From: Oxyruncus cristatus
Lineage: Eukaryota > Chordata > Aves > Passeriformes > Cotingidae
Assembly (NCBI GenBank): GCA_013399855.1
Contig: VXAY01004102.1
Location: 640,259-704,258, forward strand
DNA length: 64,000 nucleotides
Direction of reading: 5' to 3'
Positions 36,968 through 51,900 of the stretch are shown one piece after another (position 1 is the stretch's first letter; each line of letters starts with the position of its first letter). Made by a program: the position numbers and the translations under genes. The notes below the pieces were generated by a model. The model did not search any database and was not told the origin of the DNA. It saw only the letters and a program-made list of their open reading frames with translations.

Positions 36968-39900
36968 GGCTACTCTGACTCACCCAGCTTTACATGAGTG
37001 TGACTGACTCCACGGTGGTGTTGAGGGAGCATCCTCAAAGATAATGGTCCTGACAGGATAATTGTTAAGGTTAGGACAAGTTTCAGGTGGCTGATGTAAT
37101 TTGTGCAGGAGTCCATGCCATCCTTTAGGCAGGAGAATTAGAGTGATGGAAACCTTGCCCTTGAGAGGTGATAGGCATTGATGAGTCCTGCAGGAGTGGA
37201 TGTTTGCTACTTTAATTGATAGAAGCATTAGAAAAAGTATGATATTTAGATGGCTGAGTCAACACAGACACCACATTGTGATAATTCTCACTTTGTTTGA
37301 GTCTTTTTAATGTACCTGATTACCTGCAAAGAACAGTGGTGATGAGTATTTATTTTTTATTATTGAAATAGCAAAAGAAAAACCTCTCTCATATATAAAT
37401 ACCAATGAAGAAAAATTAAGAAGACAGAGTTGCCATACAGGCTCAGGCAAAGGTATAAGAAGCCTCATATCTCCAGCAGTGGCCCATATCAGTCACCTAG
37501 GGAAAAGTACACAACTAGGACAGCTATACTCTTCTCTCTCCCCAAATGTGAATTTTTGTTCCAGCTACCTTCAGTGCTCTTTCCTTTCCAGACCACTTCC
37601 AGATTTGCTTTGTACTTGTCTAACATTTTTCACCCAGAACATCCTTACACCTTAAATATACTCTCTGTGAAAAACACATCTGTTTATTCATTCTTAATGT
37701 ACCATCTCCTAAAATTCCTTCTTAGTCATCAGATAAGGTACCAAATGAAAGTGCAAACCACTGGTTACTCACTGCACTCACAACTTCTTATTTCATTACA
37801 TAATACGAGCTTTCAGATTTCAGAAAAGGCTGAAAACATGACCCATATGTGTTCAGTGTCTTCAATGCAGTAACACATCTACTTTTGTTCTCCAGAGAAG
37901 AGAAGAGGAGCTGCTACTAGGACAAAGAGACTGCAGAGCTGAATCAGGCACTGTATGATTGACTCATTCCTGGTGGAGGGTGGACAAAAGCCAATGCTAG
38001 GTTTTTCCTTCTGCATAGTGGGCTGTTCCAGGCAGAAAGATGAGGGAGAAAATGACACAGCTTTTCAGTTAACTCCCTAAGTATGAGACAAAACCAAAAT
38101 GTCTGCCTGTACAATACTTTTTTCTATTTACCAATCTTCATTTTTATACACTGTAAAAAGCAGTGAAATAGTTAACAGAGTGGTCTCACTTCAATGACTG
38201 CCATTGAACACCTGAGAACACATTGACATAAAGGTTATATTTCACATTGCTCAACACCATTTATTCGAATTTCTGCAAACAGGGGCACACATCACTTTCT
38301 TCCTCTTGTGTTGTTTTAATTTACTTCATAACTACACGAATTGGGAACTTTAGATATAACTAAACTGAGATTCTGGAAAAAAAAACATCAGCCTCAAACA
38401 GGAACAAGTTACCTTCCAACTTATCTGAACTGAGCTTCTGGCAGAAGCCGCATAACGTGAGATTTTTCTTTCTTTATTCTCAGTTTCTGAGACTGTACAA
38501 TTCTCACAACACACACCAATATGTCAGACACATCCTGTTGATGATGGAAGAAACTGGAAGAGAATCAGATCGATTAAAGTCAGCAGACCCTCATGTATTT
38601 CTTATACACACATGAAATAAAAGGATAAAATGGAAGCCTGCAACATGTCAGTCCCTTCGTGTTGCTCAGTATATCTGTTTATGAGCCACTGAAGTTTGAG
38701 GCATCAGGCCTGCTGATGTCATTTATGAGAAGAATCAAAGAGGTTAAGAAAACAGTTAAAAACCCCATATAATTTGAACATGTTTCTTTGCAACAGGCTT
38801 GCATAGAAAGCAAAAAGAAGCTGTTAAACCTGCTTATCTGAAGTTCTTTCATTACTAGATTATGTTTTCTAGTTCTCTCTGGAAAATAAGAACAGAGAAC
38901 TGAAGTCTGCTTGTAAAAGGAGCTATTATGTCTAACTGGTGGTGAAATCAATAGAATGTGTACAGGACCTGCTGCCCTCAAAGTCCCTAAATGCTACTTA
39001 CTTGGACAATTGTTATAGGATCAATTTTGGTGGTTAGGCAATTTTTTAAAAGTGTTGACCTTAGAGCTGCTATGATATTTTTATATTTTATATTTTGAAT
39101 ATATATATTCATATATATAATAATAAATATTATATATTTTATATTTTGAACCAGCAGTTCCAATTAGCTTTGGAAAGTGTTACTGACACGTACTTTAGCA
39201 TGAGAGCAGCTTTTCTTTTCCTGTAGCAGTCCCATGCATTTATTTCTATGGGTTGTATAAGAAATTTCCCCACTGGTTCACAGAGGGGCTATGTGAGCAG
39301 TAGGTATGTGTCATAGGGACTGAATCTGTTACTGTTTTCTTGACAATGATGGCCACCTTTTTTCTTTTGCAGAACTTCATCAGAAGTGACGTTCTGCAAT
39401 AAGAGCAATGCACACAGTAGTATACACTACCAGCTGAAAATATATACAGAAAAAATACATATTCAGTATTGTGGACTGTTACAGTACATATAAATAAGCA
39501 CTAAAAAAACCCACTTTAACTCAGTAAGCCTTGTCTGTAACTCAGGGGAAGAAAAAAAAAAGAAGAACCTTCAACCTGGAAGAATCTGTGTTAATAATTT
39601 CCATTGTATGGAGTCTGAATGGTTTGCTATTTAATAGAATACAATGCTCTTGCTTAGTTATGGCAGCCCCTTGCTCAACATGTTAATTTTCATCTTACAC
39701 AGAAATACATTTCTTCAGCAGGGGAAATGGCATGTTTCTGATCAACTTGCACTGCTTGAGTGATGTAGTAGATGATGTAGTGGAAGTTTTCTCTTTCTTT
39801 GTGGTGATCAACAGTGGAAATTGGAGCCTTTGTACTAAGGGTGGTTTAGATTCTTTATCAAACAAGTCCTGACCCATTTCAATATAATTTCACTGAAGAC

Positions 39901-42900
39901 ATCTTGCAGAAAGGCCAGTTTTTCTGCTTCCCTGTTTATCAGTAATTGATGGCCAGGCCAACTCTCATTCGTGGGTTATAAACATATATTTTAGTCAGTT
40001 GATAGGACATGCTTCTATCAAAACCAAATGTTGGATTCATTGCTTTATTGTGAAGAATTATTAATTATTTCACTATTTAGATCCTTACCACAAATAAGTT
40101 TCTGCCCCATGGTCTGGGTATTTTTATGTCATTTAATTTCACAATAAATCTTGTGCCTCTCCCACCCAACAATAAATGCTGTGACAAATAAGAAATTAAA
40201 TAAAATCCTAGCCACTACAGCTAGCTTCCTCTATAAGAAACTTAGGGTAAAGTCAAGCTTTCCAGAGAGTTCATAAGATAATTAACACAAGCCTTAATGG
40301 ATCACGTAGGAGACACAGTCTAGAGCTCAGAAGTTCACCATGAAGAGCATTTGGCCAAATGCACGTACTTATAACAATGGAGTTGCAGTACTTCAGCAAA
40401 TACAGTAAGAAATGGGTTGCACCAATTTGCTCAAATTAAAGTGATAACAGCTGTTGTTCTGGCATGTTACTTGGAAGAGAGAACATGGAAAAGTCTTGCT
40501 TCCTGAGTTATTTTGGTATCTGCGCCTGCTGTGTGGTGTGCAAGAAGGTGAGAGGCTGAACTCTGTGATAACAGTAAGAGATTAGAGATCGTACCTAAGT
40601 GGCCTAAAAGTGCAAGAAAATGCAGTTGGTTATAGGTAGCCAGAGCAGAAGGAGGCTACTATATACACCTGTGATACAAATCATGTCATCCTTGTTTGCT
40701 AATATCAGTCTGATCCCTTGTTACCTCTACCAGATTTTCTTCATTTATCACCTTTCAGTCTGGATTGATTGATACATGCCTCCTACAGAATGGCACATAG
40801 CTGTGAGCACATCACATCTACTTGTAATCCATACTAAAAGACTTCATGACAGGAGACCAATTACCCACAGCTACTCATTAGGTTCTGCCAGAGGACAAAA
40901 ACAGAACAATGTAAAGACCACATCACTCACCCTGTTAGACCTGCAATGTCTTTCATAATAAGAGTTCATAGCTTCTCACAGCTGTAGAAGGATCAGAGTT
41001 TGTAATTTGTTCCTTCTGCTGCCAGGAATGTGCAAATAGGCCATGAAACTTTTTTTCCACATTCAGAATCCAATCAGACTGGTATCTTTTCACTAGTCTT
41101 TCGAGGAGTAGTATATATCTGAGATATTTTATTTATGAAATAAATGAGGAAAACCCAGCTAATGACAACTAGGAGAAGTCTTCTAAGTCAGTTTGTCTGT
41201 GAGCAGCAAAACAAATTATTCTTGATGTTGTGAACTGTCAATGCACGTGATAGTTTCTCTGCCTATTCATCTGCAAGTCTATGAGGAAGAGTAAAGGGCA
41301 GTAATGAGTTGAAGAAATGTTCAGGATAACATTGTACTGCCTACTACTGAAGCAGCAGCGATAGAAAAACTGTTCCCAATCGTCATTGTAATAATTCACC
41401 AAGAATATGACTGCAATAAACACATCAACCTTGTAGTGCTGCTTCATGGCCATTGAACTTGAGATTTTCAGAATTAATTAAATTGCAGAAAAAAAGCATC
41501 ATGTCAGAGAAAATTCTGCCTCTGGTTGCCCAAAATACAACATATGGCTTAGTAGGAGAAGCATTATGGTGTATCTGGATTGTAAACATTGTTCATTGGG
41601 AATACTATATGGAAATTGAAGCTGATACTCATCCCAGGGTTGTCCCATCTGCAACCATCAAAGATATATTAATGGGAAAAATGCTGTAGTGGCAAGTTGT
41701 ATTATTTTTCTCTGGTCTGGATTAATATAGTCTTGTAGTCCTGGCAAATTTTAACTGCCAAATGTCTTCTTAGGTAAAAATAGTCAAATGCAAGGAATAA
41801 TTAGGCATGCAAGAAGTTTTTTTCCCATAAATGGCTGTTGAATTTCTAATTCTGATGTTTCTTTTATTCACTAACTCCCAAGTGTTCCTTGGGTTCCAGG
41901 TAAATATTTAAAGGAAGTAATACAGCTTTTTTATGATGTGGATGATCTCTGATACTGTTGCTTAATTAAACAGTAGGGTTTACACAGGTGCAGCCCAAGG
42001 CACAAAGCTCTGTTTGTTTTGGGTCCTGGCTATCAGACAGCCATCAGGGTGTGGAAAAAATGCTCTTAAACTAACAGCTACCTTTTATTAGTTGACAGGC
42101 ATATCTGTGGTAAGGTATATCAGAGAGAGACCCTAGAGTCTGAAAACTCATTTTGCTTTTTAGTGAGCAGCACTAGAAACAATTCACCTAAGGGTTTTCT
42201 CCTAGATTTGTGCTTGGGTCCTGTTTACACTCTTGTGCTGGGTAAAGTGTAAGCTGTGCATTTTATAATGGCAAAGTTTTATACAGTATCTCTCACTGAG
42301 GTGCTATGCAGCTGAAGCCTTTTGATACTGACAAAAAGATATCCATGCTGGCAAAAAACTTAAAAGATTAAACTGGGGACCTCTATAGATAAAAACAAAA
42401 AAACGAATACACAACAGCCAGAGGTAAAAAATACAGATTTGCTAGGCAGCACTGTAAGAAACAAGGCAGAAGCACAAGACGACCTACTACATGCTCCCTA
42501 GTGGGATGCACAAAATATTATTGATCCAAGTTTAGGCCAAAACAAGTTAATACCAGTGAGACTGATACATTTTTATTGCAAAGTCTTTCAGGATCTTTGT
42601 CCCTTGTGTAAGAACACTTACATATTCCAATTAAATATGAAATGTAAATATTAATATTATTCTTTATATATGCCAGTGTAAGCTGACATCATAACATAAA
42701 GTAAATATACTTTATTGAAACTGATTTATTCACAGCCTGCTAGAGATTAGATTTTGTCACACTTGCCTCTGAGGATTTTATAAGACATATAGGGCCAAAT
42801 TAAGTCAGATCTAGAAGCTATTTAAAGGTGCTATGGAAATTTAGATACTCTAGTTGAATGCCTCAGTGCTAAAGGTTTGGTCTCACTTTTACCCAAGTAT

Positions 42901-45900
42901 TTAAATTAAGCTGAAATATGAGTCTACACAGAGACTTCTAAAGGACTTTTCCTAACTTATGAAAGTTTAGTTAAAAAAAAGTAGTTGAAATGTAAGCATG
43001 ATATTTCTCCACAGATATTTAAAGGTTCTGGTAACATTACACGGTTAGAATATTATTCAGGGCAACCTCAAATTACTTCAGGTTCCTCTAGAAAGCCCAA
43101 TTACAAATACAATTGGTTTATGGAAGTAATTTGGGATACAGTGGACACACAGCAAGATTTTGGTGCATAAGCATGATGAATACTTGGCTAGTAACTGTGA
43201 CAATTAACCGTTTTTCATTTGCCAGAAACAGAAGACAGCACAACACTGTCTTCTCTTGTGTTCACCCCCCTGGTCCAGTTTTCTGCAGGCCACTGCAACA
43301 TGCTGAGTGGCTTGTGTAACCTTTGGGTCATCATCCATCACCAGAAAGCCCCTTTAATAGCAAGGTTCTATGTTAAGGTCATGTCAGGTGTTCAGTTGGT
43401 ACAAATGCGTATTGCATTTGAGCTCAGTCAATAGGGCCATGGAGATCAGTCATTTTACCACGCTTGTGTGTGAGCATTGACTAGTTCTCCTTCCTCTCAT
43501 TCCTCTATACTTTGGCCACTGTGAGTTTGTAATGCCGTTGCACAGGAAACCCTTTTCTTGCATCTGGAAAAGTAACAAGAGAAGCTGCCTTGATTTTCTC
43601 AGACCCTGCTGATGCAAACACAGTTATATAGTGCAATACTTAGACACGGGAGGGATGTGAAACAGTTCAAATGCACCTGTTGAGAGTGGATCAGATAAAC
43701 ACATCATGAATTGACTCATCATTGCCATTGCATCTGTTAAGAGGACTTATACATCAGATGTAATGCTTGGAATTGCTAAATGAAACAAAATCTCTCTAGT
43801 GCATTTTTAAAAGGAATGTCAGTCTCATTTCTGAGAGCGTCTTTGATACTGCTGATAATACTGTGATCAGCCAGTGTCTTTATAAACAGACTCAATGGTT
43901 TGCAGTCACATAAGAGTCACTACAGATTTTAGGAGTTGCTGATAAAAACTTCAGTGAAGAATTAATTTCTTCCAAGTTACTCATCTAAGGATATGTCATT
44001 TGCACACTTGAATACATTTCAAATGTTGATTTCTTGATATTCTACACAGCCTGGGAAATTCTTATTTTATGATTACTCTTACCAGCCTACAGCACTAGAA
44101 AGGTTATTGGTGGCCTTCTTATATCAAAAGGTCATGTCTTTCCTTTCCTGTCCTGTCTTGCACTACTCTTAAAAATGCCATCTTTAAGAATGAAGGAGCT
44201 TATTAATACTCCCCAATATCCAAGGTTACAAAAGCCTTTCACAAATAAGGATCTTCAAAAGAAGTAGCATACTCACATTTAACACAGGATGAAGAATTAG
44301 AGCGGACAGAGAGACACTTCAGATCTGCATTTTAAACCTAGTGAACATGTATTTTCATTGCCAGTAAAACTAAAGCAGAGTGAGAGAGCTATCTGTGGAA
44401 AAAAAGCCACATCATAGCTCAGATAACCATCAGTTCTGTTATTGTCCCAATTAAGAAATACATTAAACAGCCATGAAGAAACTGACATTAGAGATATCCT
44501 AGGTGTTGTAGACATTGCTGACTCAGGAAATAGGGATGCTGGATTTCAGACTTTGTGCTTGATGAAAATGGGATCTTCCCTTTACTTAGCTGAAATCATG
44601 TTCCCTTAATGTAAAACAGAGGTAAGAAGAAAAAGCTCAAATATATAAAGAGATCACTCCTAAAATGAAGCAGGTGAAGATACTGTTGGATATTTTGAAA
44701 ACTACAAACACCATGAATTGGGAGAATTGCCTGGATGTAGAAGCTTCTGTATCCAAAACAGTAAATAATATTTCAATTTGAAGAAGCTACTGGACAATCA
44801 TTTCAGTCAGCCACTACCTCAGCTCACAGACAATAACAGACTGCAAAGCTCATGTTATTGTTAAAAACATTAGGGGCTGCTGTGTAGATCTAGGATGAAA
44901 AGTGGTTAGGCTAGGGAGGGCAGCATCTTTTCAAAGAAGGAAATTAGGTCTATTAGAAACTGCTTAGAATATACAGCTCACACTATATTGATAATTTCAC
45001 TCACAGTCACTAAACTCAGTCTCTGTGATGCTGCATGTTGCAGTGCAATTTCCAGTGCCAAGATGGATGCCTTGCTCTTGGCTTAGGTGAGGTACAAAAC
45101 AAAGTGAGGTACAAAACAAAGTGAGGTAGATGCTTAAGGAGCAATCCCTAACAGCCTGAATCCTGGCTGAACTAGTCAGTAAAGCTGAAGAAAAAGATGA
45201 GCTAGAAAACATTCTGAGCTTAGGAAGAGAAGAGATTGTTGTTTGCATCCAGATGAGGCTGAGATGGGTCCATGCAGTTAGGACAGTGAGCACTGGGAGT
45301 CTGTTGTGCCAAGGGTAACATGGTTGGTTTCAAGGGCTTTTTTCTTTTTGCTTTGGTGAATGGACCATGTGGAGCAAGATGCCTACACTGTGCCTTACAG
45401 CTTAGCAAATCATTTTAATCTTCAAAGTACTGTGCAAAATAAGTAATCCTTGCTGAGCTTCTATGAAACATATTCAGTTGCTTGGCCACTACGGAGATGA
45501 GTGCACTGTGCAGGTTTGGATAAGGAAATTTACTGTCTTAATTTCATCTCAGGTGCAAACAAGGTAGAGAGTAGGTTAGGAAACAAGCATGAGGTCTTGC
45601 AGTGAGCCAGAGGCTGAAACTACTCTGAAAATTGGTCATTTTTGAGCAATTATATTTAACTGCTTGCATTATTCTATTCTCTAGCTGATTCGCATCACTC
45701 AAAATGGAAGTAAAGTAAAAAGGGAACACAGTAAAATGTTTGGATTCAGATTTTAAACAGTGAAGCACAGTGAAGATAAATCATTACCCATTAAAACTAA
45801 AATAAAGTCAGACTCCTGTTCAGAGTAGATCTAGGGCTAGTTCTCAAAGAGCATAAAAATATATACTTTTAGCAAAATAGTTGATTGACTTTATCTGTCA

Positions 45901-48900
45901 AAGCTTGCTTTTTTTGTTAGCAAATAGCCCACACTGCAAATGATGTATGATTTTTTGCATTGAAAACCATTTTTTGTGTGTATATGAAAAGACTAGAGGA
46001 AAAAAATGTAATACATGCAATTCTCTCAGCATCTCCTTTACCCTCTCTAGATATCAGAAGCACAAAAAACAGTTTCCTGTCCTGACCTTGTAAAGAGCTG
46101 TTGCTGAAAATTGAATTCCTTCTTTTTGTTTTTCCCAACGACAGTAAAGTTGGCCAAACCATTTCTAAGGTATAAAAATTTGGTTTCATTCATTCAGGCA
46201 TATTCAGAGATTCTCAAAATACTTTTACATTTGACCTTCTCTAAGCATATCTCCAGTTTAATTAACAGCTTTCCAATTAAACAAGGCTTTTTGGTAGAGA
46301 GTGGGAGTTTCTCCTCCCGGAAAATAGGGGTGAGGTCGTCCAGTCCACCTCTCCTCTTCTCCACAGGGCTCCCAGGTGCCTACTTCATTGTGTTTACTCC
46401 TGCCTTCCCTTGTGTTAGCAGCAGCCCTTGTGCAGATTTGCAGTTGGTGGTTTGGCAAGATAATCTGGTTGAAAACTTAAACAGTTTGTTCATGCACAGC
46501 GTTAGTTTCAGCAGGATCTCCATGGCCCCAAAATCTTACCACTAGAAAACAGAAAGGTAGAAAATGTACCAAGAAGAGGAGAGGAGGACTGAGCATTTCA
46601 TCAGGAATCTGACTTTAAATTGGCATAGGTCCCCTGAGATACTAGCCATGAAAAATGAATTTTAGGTAACAATTACTTTCACTTTCCTACTTTGAGCAAA
46701 TACTAAACAGAAAAATGCTTTGAAAATAATTAATGTGTTGTAGAATCTGAATCTCTGTGTGAAGCATCTTCTGTGGCTTCAGGTATATCATTTCAATGAT
46801 TAGAGGCCACTGTTACCTGAAAGATGTACACAGTGCGCTTTGGCAGGGCTAAAGCTTCTGAAGAGCCATCTTGAAAAATGCCATTTGGACGAGAAAAAAT
46901 AAGATCTTTCATTCCATAAGAGGTATTTAAAGGCATTTATCAGCTACATAGTTCTTGGCAGGGACTTCATAACAATTAAGAGGGCCCAGATTCAGTTGAA
47001 TGCTTGGATGAATGTATAACTTCAAACAATCAAATGCACCCGCACCTTGAAGTGAGGTGAATTTTATTTACAAGAAACTTCAATAAAAGCATAAAAATGC
47101 CTAAGGGAAAGTACTGGCTTAAGGATTTTGCTAGAGTCTAAAAGAGAAATACAGATTTGAAAGATCAATACAGTCACGTACAAAGAACTGACCAATAACA
47201 CATATGCCTTAAACTTCATCTCATCTTCAGAAACATCTACATTCTAAAAGAAGCCTTTGAGAGAAACAGGAGTTTAAAAAACTTGAACACTTAAGTTACC
47301 CAGATTTGAGGGTAATGCCATAAGCACCTGCAACAGCACAAGTGTGAGTTATCAGCTTCAGAAGGGGACGGGAATGAATAGGTTGCTTTGAAACTTATCT
47401 CGTGGTTACAGGCTGAATTTGAATGACCAGTTTATGAACCCAGCAGTTGTCAACATCATTTAAGATAAATTAAAATTTGTGTGTGCCTATCTACTGCTTA
47501 GGTGTGCAAATGATTAGTTTACATGCAAATTAGATTACATGCTGACTGTTTACATACTGACTGTGGATTTCTTTAAAAATGATGCCTTAAGCATGGTTCT
47601 TTGCTGAAAAGTTACTGGAAGAACAATATTGTAAGAATAGTATGGGGCAGGGTTTTTTCTTTCAAATCGAATCTACTTAACATACAAATTAAAGGTGTGC
47701 TGCTTTTGTTTCCAGTAATGTAAATTCAGGATAATCTTAGAAGTGACATTACTGTCTTACTTCAGCAATTATGAGAACTGTGTACCTGAAATTTAGGGCT
47801 AAATTTTGTTTCACAGAAAGGTGTCTTGGTGCTCTTTTGACTATGTAAGGAGCAAAATCTTCCCTAGAACTGACACACTGCTGACTGACAGAGAACTATG
47901 ACTATAATACTCCAACGTGCATTGAGTTTCAGGGCCCACTTGATACAAGGGAAGAATAGGAAGCATTAACCTGTCTTCCCCTGCACTGCTAGCAATTTTA
48001 GAGGTGTTTGAAGACTGAGACAGAAGTCATCAATTACTTAGATGATGCACAAGCTGAAACAGCAGCACCCTTTGCAGGTGTGTTAGAGGCTCAAAGACCA
48101 TTTGGGTAAAGGCTGGTATGGTGCTCAGGTATTGTGTTCTGCTTTGCACAGCTTAAACTGGTTGGTCATAAATGACAGCAGCATGAAACCGCAGTGAAGG
48201 AAGCCAAGACTGATGGTTTACAGTCAGACACAGACTGTGTCATCCTAAATCCTCTAAAATAATTTTTTTTGGAGAAGGAAATAGACTTTGACATACAATG
48301 AAAGAACTTCACAATGTAACTTTAAAACATCAAATCTTGTAAAAATTAACATAAGAATTGGAAAATATTAGTTGTTTCTAAGCATACAGAGAAAAGCTAG
48401 TGCATTTGAAAAATCACAATATGTATGCTTGGTTACTTTACGTTCCAAAATAACCCTCTGAGCCTAAACTGACAACAAAATAGGGTGAGGAAAGAAAAAA
48501 TTCAAGTTGCACAAAGAATTAGGTTGGCTGTGATTATTGTGGGGGTTACTATTTTCTTCCTTCAGAGGAAGGATTGAGATCAGCTGTAAGTTGTGTCATT
48601 ATCTGCAATTCTTTTAACAGCAGCATGGTGAAAATCTGCCAAAGCATTTAAAGTTAATTCAATCAGGCTAAGAGGGGTATGTCAAACTGACTTTGCCTGC
48701 AAATTACAAAATTATCTATAGTTAAAATTAGTTTCTAACCATCTTTGAGAGGGAGGAGACGAGCTCCTAGAACTACCGTATGCTGTGATGAGGCTGTGAT
48801 GTAGGCTGGCCCATCAGCAGGACTTGCAAAGTCAGTTGCTCTTGGTAGAGCTGTTGAGGTATATATATGGTGCACATGTGATGGTGGTAATAGTGTAACT

Positions 48901-51900
48901 GTAAACTATGAACAGCAGCTTATTACCAGGAAAACCCCCAAACATCTAGGTACTGAATTATGTTCTAATTTCTCTTAAAAAATCAGCATAGCATGGCCTA
49001 CTTAGCTCCTGGGTACAGTAAAATTAATTTTTGACTTATTACTACTATCTAGAAATGCCAATAAAACTTTCTTTTAGCAAATTTGGTTTCAGCCACATCT
49101 ATCTTCCGATTACTGTCCTTCAGCAGAGGGACCATTACAGTCAATTACATTGTTATCTGACTCAAACATGTGGACAGCTCAGTCAGTGACTTTAATTACT
49201 TTCTCATCAAAGCCATGTTGGACAGTCTGTGAAATTTCTTCTTTGCCTTCTAGGACATTGTAAAGGACAAATGATTTTTGCATTCTGTTCATCAAACATG
49301 ACAGGAAATCTTTTAGTTTAGTTATCTCAAGTCAAGTTCTACCAAAAAAATGTACGTACACCTAGATTGTCAATGGGCTCATATCCCTTGAGATCTGACA
49401 AGCATTGTACACCTTTAGCTTCATGCATCATTTTCAAAAACAATAGGCAAAAATGTACATCCTCACTAACAGTCTGAAATCGATATACTAACAGAATCCT
49501 TTTCTTAAATTAGTCCCTGCACAATGAAAAAATGTTTTCAAGTGGTCTCCACTGGAATGAAGATTCACAACATCTTGTGCTTACATGTGAATCAATTGTG
49601 CTCTGCTTTAGCCTTGCTGGAACTACTGAATGAGGTATATGTTTTTTCACACTGAGTAGGACTTTTGGTCCTAGCTGTAACTGCCAAGACACCACTCTGC
49701 AGTCATTTTCTAGCTTGCTCTAGAAATTTGAAGCATGACAACAACAAAAACCCCTCAAACTGTTTGTAGGTTATTTTGAATGTGCAATGAACTTAATAAT
49801 AGTTAAGTACTTCTTATTGTTACTGAAGTCCATGGACACGTGGATAAAGAGATAAACAGGATGCAATTACTGGATGTTTATATCATCAACACAAGGATGT
49901 TGCATTATTATTGTAGAAAGCAGGGCAGATACCTATAGCAGATGCATCTCATAAAACTACTAAAAATAATTGTCTCATGGGAGCATAATTAAAACTTTTT
50001 AATTCAGAGCACTTATTTCCACTGAAGAAGGTGTACTGCAAATTTCACTAATTTCTGTTTGATAGCTACAGCTGCCAGTCCATGTACCTAAAGGTGGCAT
50101 TTGAGCCAATGTTTGAATAAAAGTAATCATGTCCTCAGACAGAATAAAATTCTATGAAGTTATAGTCTAAATACTGTTGCCTTTAGAACAAAAAAACCTG
50201 CAGCTGTTCATTTGATGAAGAACAGATTTAGACACGTGGGCAATCAAGATGAGAACTGCTCAGACACGTGACAGCTCTCTGATTGCAGAAGGGACTATTA
50301 CTCCTACAGGGTTTCTAGAATCAATGAGGGACCTGTGTCACCTAGTCAAACTAAGGCTCAGAGCAGCATCAACACTGAATACAAGTCAGGATATCCAGGT
50401 CTGTACAATCTCTTCCATGATTAATTCTATTCTTGATGAATTTTTGTTCCCTCCTATACAGAGTCAGAACATCTCCTGTTTCAGTTTGTGATAATGGGTT
50501 CTCATGTCCCCATGTGCAACACAGAGAAGAACCTGCCAAGAGGAGGGAGCAGTATTTCCTACATGTTTTCCCAATGTATCTCTCATACTGGCCACTGTCA
50601 GAAACAAATTATTGGACTAGAAGAACCTTCATTTACATCAAGTGCAATGCCTCATGTTGCTATGACAGAAACTCCACCATTTTTCTATATAGACCATGGA
50701 ATAATAACTACTAGTTTTTAACACTTCTGCTCAGCAAAGACATGTATGGAAGCATGCAGCAAAAAAAGGGTCTGACCTACAGAGAATGCAAAAAATGTTT
50801 GTCATTAAATGCTTCGCATGCAATCTGGAAAACTGAATTAATTCTCTTGATAAAACAAAATATAGCAAACATCATTTAACAACAGAACCAGGTGAATTAT
50901 GGAGCATAGATCAGGAATAGAAAACAGCATTGAGAAGGAGCATGCAAAAAAACAAGTAGGTGCCAAACGTGCATTTCTTAGCAAACATGTCACTGTGACT
51001 GAACTGGAAATTGTTGTCTCCTACTGCTCTAGCACTTTCACACCTCTGTTCTTACATAAATGTGCAAGAAGAAGAAATTGCAAGTGGAACGATAGAGGTG
51101 GGGATGCATGATTACAACCACCCCCACTCTGGAAGGCACCCAGACATTGCTGAAAGAAACAACAGGTTCAGACCTGAAGGAGTGCAGTCTGGAGGTGATG
51201 TTGAAGCTGTTGAAACCAGTGACCTGACTGGTTTGTTAACATGACTTAGAAGCATGTGTGCTGTAAAGGGTTTGGGTAATGCAATAGAGTGCTATCACAT
51301 AACAAGAAGACTGGTTCAATGGGACTTACTCAAGCAGAATTGTTATCAGGGATTAAGGTGGGCTGGTATTGAGTTTATGATCTGAGCACACTCTCTTGAT
51401 TTCTTCACACAGAGTTCACATAGACTAGCAGAGTGAACTCATTTAAATATGTCACATCAATTTTTGAGTTTATGTTGCATATAGAGGCACATGGGGTACT
51501 GGGATTTCTCTACTAAAGCTGAAAGAGAAAGTACTGCACTGCCTTCTGTCCACTATTCCTTTGTAAGCACTCGTTTATACTTGGAATTTTTAGCCTTGGA
51601 ATTTTAGGCCTTCCACTTGTAATTTAAGCTGTAACACCTGTTGCTTCTTTAAAGGAAATAATTTACTTTAGGATAAGTTTGTAGAGGGAAACAGTACCTT
51701 TTGTTATAAAAATTTCACTTATATGCTCAGAGCACAATGGTTACATTGTTATTTGAAATTTATTTAGTCAAGAGAAAAGTGGATTGCATGCCATTCTTGG
51801 AACTGTGAGATACTCATTGGCTCTGTCAACCCATATACTAGCAGTCTTCAATTGGCACTTTCAAAAGAAAGACATTTGAAGTAAATGTAATGCAAAAAAA

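Noticed and set aside
37430..37873. 147-codon + strand open frame
   Set aside because: No recognisable domain, no splice or transcript signal, and length within chance for an AT-rich 64-kb window.
46111..46545. 144-codon + strand open frame
   Set aside because: No family resemblance or conserved motif; overlaps other chance frames on the opposite strand.
49121..49134. CTCF-like core CAGCAGAGGGAC
   Set aside because: Only part of the motif fits and the flanking positions do not; too weak to call.
50225..50275. Two GACACGTG E-boxes within 40 bases (near 50231 and 50262)
   Set aside because: Only two short motifs without other supporting signals; likely chance.
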